Source: Sideroxydans sp. (GTDB taxonomy: Bacteria; Pseudomonadota; Gammaproteobacteria; Burkholderiales; Gallionellaceae). Taken from it: a stretch of DNA of 44,971 nucleotides. How positions within the stretch are numbered: position 1 is the stretch's first letter; each line of letters begins with the position of its first letter. This document shows positions 41,554 to 44,971 of this stretch, piece by piece. Where the stretch lies: assembly GCA_027310665.1 (NCBI GenBank), contig DAIDAJ010000108.1:1-44971 (forward strand), read 5' to 3'. The position numbers and the translations under genes are program-made. The notes beneath the pieces were generated by a model that ran no database searches, was not told where the DNA came from, and saw only the letters and a list, made by a program, of their open reading frames with translations.

Positions 41554-42852
41554 TCAGTCCAGGTTTGCGATATGGGTATTGTGGAAAGTATCCAGCTGTG
41601 CGAACAGCTGATTCGTCGCATCGGCGAAGGCGGTCCTTTGCGCATCGCTGATTGGCTTGCCGTCCGGGAGCGCCACTTTCAGCGGGTCGCGCTGGACGCC
41701 GTTCAACTTGAACTCGTAATGCAGATGCGGCCCGGTCGCCAGGCCGGTCATGCCGACATAGCCGATGATCTGGCCTTGCCCCACGCGCTGGCCTTTGTGC
41801 AGGCCGCTGGCGAAGCGCGACAAGTGGCCGTAGACCGTGGAGAAGCGGCCTTGGTGATCGACCATCACCACATTGCCGTAACCGCCTTGCTTTCCGACAA
41901 AGGCGACGACGCCGTCGCTGGTGACCTTGACCTTGGCGCCCATCGGCGCGGCGTAGTCCACACCCTTGTGTGAGCGCCACTTGTTCAGTATGGGATGGAA
42001 TCGCGACAGGCTGAATCCGGAGCTGATACGGGAGAATTCAAGGGGCGAACGCAGGAAGGCCTTGTGCATGCTCTTCCCTTCGGGGGAGTAATAGTCACCC
42101 GAATCTTCGCTGGTCTGGAAATACGCGGCACGGAACGCATGTCCGTGGTTCACGAATTCCGCGGAAAGGATGCGTCCTGTGCGCACCGGCTCACCGTTCA
42201 CATAGTTCATCTCGTAGATCACCGTGAACTTGTCGCCCTTGCGCAGATCGCGATGGAAGTCGATATCGCCGCCGAAAATGTCGGCCAATTGGTTGGCCGC
42301 AGGGTCGGGCAGTCCGGATTCATCGGTCGCGGCGAACAGGTTGGTTCTGATCTCGCCGGTGCGGATCTGTACGCGTTTCTCGGTCTGTGCAGGCAGTGTG
42401 CGGGTCTTGAAGCTGTTGCCATCCTTTTCGATGACCACCTGATTGGCATCGTTACCGGGATAGCGCAGTGCCAGCAGCGCGCCATTGGCATCCGTTTCCG
42501 CCTGAACCTCCTTGCCCACAGCCAGTTGGCGCAACCCTTCGGCGGATTTGCTCCTGCGCAGGAAATCGCTGGCAGCCTGATCTTCCACGTTCAGGCGGCG
42601 CAGCAGTTCGGCGACGGTGTCGCCGCGCTGGATGCGCTCATTGCGCCAGAAAGAAGTCGAATTGCTGGCGACGGCGGTAGTCACCGGCAGGGAGATATCT
42701 TCGATTACGGTTTGTTGCGTTTTGGACAAAACATCCGTCTGGGGCATGATGCCGAAAGCTGTCACCACCCCGAGCAAAGGCAGGCTGGACAAGGTGACGA
42801 ACCATCGGAGCTTCATTTTGTGTGCGTGTGACAAAGTGTTTTGCGGTAACAT
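41554..42852 (-). CDS. M23-family peptidoglycan endopeptidase
   Basis: Inner-membrane-anchored or secreted metallopeptidase of 432 residues cutting peptidoglycan cross-links. The N-terminal helix is FVTLSSLPLLGVVTAF. A LysM/OapA-like region follows (IQRGDTVAELLRRLNVEDQA), then the LytM domain with HKGVDYAAPMGAKVKVTSDG (first His and Asp) and ATGPHLHYEFKLNG (HxH). All zinc ligands are intact, so it should be active. I choose ATG 42852 because GGGAG lies 6 nt upstream; a frame to 42915 lacks one. Similar to MepM/NlpD-type proteins. It starts divergently from tyrS and is followed by anmK without a gap. Confidence 0.93.
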   Translation of the reverse strand: MLPQNTLSHAHKMKLRWFVTLSSLPLLGVVTAFGIMPQTDVLSKTQQTVIEDISLPVTTAVASNSTSFWRNERIQRGDTVAELLRRLNVEDQAASDFLRRSKSAEGLRQLAVGKEVQAETDANGALLALRYPGNDANQVVIEKDGNSFKTRTLPAQTEKRVQIRTGEIRTNLFAATDESGLPDPAANQLADIFGGDIDFHRDLRKGDKFTVIYEMNYVNGEPVRTGRILSAEFVNHGHAFRAAYFQTSEDSGDYYSPEGKSMHKAFLRSPLEFSRISSGFSLSRFHPILNKWRSHKGVDYAAPMGAKVKVTSDGVVAFVGKQGGYGNVVMVDHQGRFSTVYGHLSRFASGLHKGQRVGQGQIIGYVGMTGLATGPHLHYEFKLNGVQRDPLKVALPDGKPISDAQRTAFADATNQLFAQLDTFHNTHIANLD

Positions 42853-43012
42853 TCGCGGCTCCCAAAGCGGCAGTGCTTGCTGAATGCCCGTAGATCCTTT
42901 ATCGGCACACAACAAGACTTATTGAATTTTCGGGCGCCACTTTAACAGAAAGCGGCTAGCCCTCAAAACCGGCTTGGGTATTGGGCTGGATAATGACAAG
43001 CGGTTCTTCGAC

Positions 43013-44209
43013 ATGAATCAACAAGAAATCCTCAATCAGATCAAACGCGGCAGCGAAGAACTGCTGCTCGAATCCGAACTGGTCAAAAAGCTCGAACAGG
43101 GCCGGCCCCTGCGCATCAAGGCGGGCTTCGACCCGACCGCGCCAGACCTGCATCTCGGGCACACCGTGCTGCTCAACAAGATGCGCCAACTGCAGGACCT
43201 GGGGCATCACGCGCTTTTCCTGATCGGCGATTTCACTGGCATGATCGGCGATCCCACCGGCAAGAACGCCACCCGCCCGCCCTTGTCGCGCGAGCAGGTG
43301 CTTGCCAATGCGCAAAGTTACAAAGAACAGGTGTTCAAGGTGCTCGACCCTGCGAAGACCGAAGTCGTGTTCAACTCCACCTGGATGGACAAGTTCAGCG
43401 CGGTCGACCTGATCCGCCTCGCTGCCACCCATACCGTGGCGCAGATGCTGGAACGCGACGACTTCTCCAAACGCTACAAGGCCAACCAGCCCATCGCCAT
43501 CCACGAATTCATCTATCCGCTGGTGCAGGGTTACGACTCGGTCGCGCTCAAGGCCGACATCGAGCTCGGCGGCACCGACCAGAAATTCAACCTGCTGATG
43601 GGACGCGAACTGCAGAAACACTTCGGTCAGCCGGCGCAGTGCGTGCTCACCATGCCGTTGCTGGAAGGGCTGGACGGCGTCAACAAGATGTCCAAATCGC
43701 TGGGTAACTACGTCGGCATCACCGACACCCCGACCGACATGTTCGGCAAGCTCATGTCCGTCTCGGACGACCTGATGTGGCGCTACCTTGAGCTGCTTTC
43801 CTTCCGCAGCCTGGCGCAGATCGCCAACTTCAAGGAAGAAGTCGCGAACGGCCGCAATCCGCGCGACATCAAGGTGATGCTGGCTCAGGAGATCGTCGCC
43901 CGCTTCCACACGCTCAAGGCCGCAGAAGAAGCGCTTGCTGAGTTCGAGGCGCGCTTCCAGAAAGGCGTGTTGCCGGACGATATGCCTGAACTCAGCGTGC
44001 AATCCGTCAACGGCGGTATCGCAATCGCTCATCTGCTCAAGCAGGCCAATCTCGTCGCCAGCACCTCAGAGGCGTTGCGCATGATAGACCAGGGCGGCGT
44101 AAAGCTGGACGGTGAAAAGGTCAGTGACAAGGCGCTGCAACTCAAGGCGGGAGCCGTTGTTGTGGCACAAGTCGGCAAGCGCAAGTTCGGGCGCGTCAGT
44201 ATCAGTTGA
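43013..44209 (+). CDS. tyrS: Tyrosyl-tRNA synthetase
   Basis: Class Ic synthetase, 398 residues, joining tyrosine to tRNA-Tyr. The catalytic domain has HLGH at residues 47-50 (HIGH-type) and KMSKS at 225-229. [20 protein letters not shown] is the tyrosine pocket region. The C-terminus has an S4 RNA-binding domain ([20 protein letters not shown]). The usual start is ATG 43013 ([13 protein letters not shown]); no strong ribosome site is visible and a TTG-started frame from 42974 is open. The sequence is of the shorter TyrZ-like class. Divergent from the M23 gene. Confidence 0.96.
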   Translation: MNQQEILNQIKRGSEELLLESELVKKLEQGRPLRIKAGFDPTAPDLHLGHTVLLNKMRQLQDLGHHALFLIGDFTGMIGDPTGKNATRPPLSREQVLANAQSYKEQVFKVLDPAKTEVVFNSTWMDKFSAVDLIRLAATHTVAQMLERDDFSKRYKANQPIAIHEFIYPLVQGYDSVALKADIELGGTDQKFNLLMGRELQKHFGQPAQCVLTMPLLEGLDGVNKMSKSLGNYVGITDTPTDMFGKLMSVSDDLMWRYLELLSFRSLAQIANFKEEVANGRNPRDIKVMLAQEIVARFHTLKAAEEALAEFEARFQKGVLPDDMPELSVQSVNGGIAIAHLLKQANLVASTSEALRMIDQGGVKLDGEKVSDKALQLKAGAVVVAQVGKRKFGRVSIS

Positions 44210-44325
44210 TCCGGCATCCGTCAGACACGAAATCCGGTCAGAATTGGGGCGGCTGCAGTCGTTCCCCAGACCATTCGGCCCTGAGAATTTGAGGTTGTTG
44301 CCGGATGGCCCGGGAAAGGTGATGC

Positions 44326-44802
44326 ATGCTTCGTTGGTTCAAGTACGTATACGTCCTGCACTGGATGCCGTTCGCCCTGTTGGCGGCGACCTGGCTCGGG
44401 GGTTATATCATCCACGCCAATTTGAGCAGTCCCGTGTTCGTTCTTTACTACGCGGCGCATATCTTTGCGGCATCCGGACTCTTCGTGGTTGGCATGTTCT
44501 ATCTGTATCCGGGCAACCAGGACATCAAATCGCGTCTGCATACCTCCGCCCCGAACGATGTCACCAAAGTGACTCACCGCGTCATTTTCCACGTGTTGAG
44601 AGTTCAGCCTTTCATTGGCGTACTGATATTCTTCGTGCCGGATAGCGGCCTGGAACTTGGAAAGGACGGGTCATTCTGGCTGAACCACTTGTATAACGAC
44701 AACTACGCCCACATGCTGCATGTCCTGTTGTTCTACCTGATAATTCTGCTGGGACTCTCCAATTTCCTGTTTATGCTGAACAAACGTCGCAAGACGAGGT
44801 AG
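44326..44802 (+). CDS. Four-helix membrane protein, unknown function
   Basis: A 158-residue protein with four predicted membrane helices, near residues 8-30, 37-60, 84-105 and 128-151. Each helix or its edge carries His: H12, H45, H84/H89 and H129/H132, a pattern compatible with heme b binding in a cytochrome b561-like bundle but not proof of it. The loop NQDIKSRLHTSAPNDVTKVT is polar and probably cytoplasmic; the C-terminus is basic (NKRRKTR). AAAGGTG lies about 5 nt upstream of ATG 44326. It sits between tyrS and rpsU. I do not recognise a named family. Confidence 0.75.
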   Translation: MLRWFKYVYVLHWMPFALLAATWLGGYIIHANLSSPVFVLYYAAHIFAASGLFVVGMFYLYPGNQDIKSRLHTSAPNDVTKVTHRVIFHVLRVQPFIGVLIFFVPDSGLELGKDGSFWLNHLYNDNYAHMLHVLLFYLIILLGLSNFLFMLNKRRKTR

Positions 44803-44844
44803 GCGGCAATTAATCCCCTCGCCGGGCAGGGTGGAAAATATCGG

Positions 44845-44873
44845 TTGTGCAATAAGCCGTTGTTTTGTAGAAT
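44845..44873 (+). promoter_or_regulatory. Predicted promoter of rpsU
   Basis: TTGTGC (44845-44850), 17-bp spacer, TAGAAT (44868-44873). The -10 matches 5 of 6 and the spacing is ideal; the -35 is weak. It would start transcription about 30 nt before the rpsU ATG. Confidence 0.6.
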
Positions 44874-44909
44874 CGCGCCCTCGAATTTTTGGTAGAAGGT
44901 AGTTTGTTC

Positions 44910-44971
44910 ATGACAACAGTACGTGTTAAAGAGAATGAGCCGTTCGAAGTGGCGATGCGCCGCTTCAAGCG
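44910..44971 (+). CDS. rpsU: 30S ribosomal protein S21, 3' end missing
   Basis: The first 20 codons of S21 are present: TTVRVKENEPFEVAMRRFK after the initiator Met, the family's usual N-terminus. S21 helps mRNA recruitment on the 30S subunit. The gene runs off the window end. A predicted promoter is about 40 bp upstream. Confidence 0.93.
   Translation, partial: MTTVRVKENEPFEVAMRRFK

Overview
The window looks like a chromosomal segment of a betaproteobacterium, probably a Gallionellaceae/Nitrosomonadales-type organism. That placement is inferred from Coq7, an FGGY kinase, the run rplM-rpsI-argC followed by DUF6776-bactofilin-erpA-anmK-M23-tyrS, Gram-negative porins and RND pumps. No taxonomic marker gene settles it.

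Layout. (1) 1-12213: two tandem paralogous tripartite RND efflux operons in the order pump-adaptor-outer membrane factor, the first cut by the window start, with an HD-GYP gene between them. (2) 12268-15100: a divergent pair of outer-membrane barrel genes separated by 0.8 kb of AT-rich, palindrome-rich DNA that includes an FNR-like box. (3) 15229-17216: coq7, a REP-like inverted repeat pair, an OsmC protein and a YdcF/DUF218 protein. (4) 17340-27813: genes for membrane lipid turnover and signalling. These are a Zn-dependent phospholipase C-like protein, a chemoreceptor, a PAP2 phosphatase, a GT4 glycosyltransferase, DgkA, an OlsB-like N-acyltransferase, a PlsC-like acyltransferase, a 47-residue small ORF, an EAL-CBS-GGDEF protein, an alpha/beta hydrolase and a glycerophosphodiester phosphodiesterase.

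(5) 27814-33543: a complete type II-C CRISPR-Cas9 locus. It has an array of 13 identical 37-bp repeats and 12 spacers of 30 bp on the + strand. It faces cas2, cas1 and a 1141-residue cas9 on the - strand. Divergent from cas9 is a tracrRNA that I could identify from its anti-repeat, two GNRA-capped hairpins, a terminator and a sigma70-like promoter overlapping the cas9 start. Repeat and tracrRNA resemble those of Neisseria meningitidis. Several spacers translate into phage-like peptides: one resembles an S49-type capsid protease and one a GpA-type terminase.

(6) 33787-36815: glpD and a GlpK-like kinase. Together with the GDPD gene left of the CRISPR locus they form a glycerophosphodiester -> glycerol-3-phosphate -> dihydroxyacetone phosphate route that the CRISPR cassette appears to interrupt. 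(7) 36898-44971: housekeeping genes: rplM-rpsI with a near-consensus promoter, argC, a DUF6776-like protein, bactofilin, erpA, anmK, an M23 peptidase, tyrS, an unrecognised four-helix membrane protein and the start of rpsU.

The strongest candidate for something worth pursuing is the compact Cas9 system with its own tracrRNA, its unusual hairpin flush against the first repeat, and its overlapping cas9/tracrRNA control region. The second is the lipid-remodelling/c-di-GMP gene block with an unannotated small ORF.
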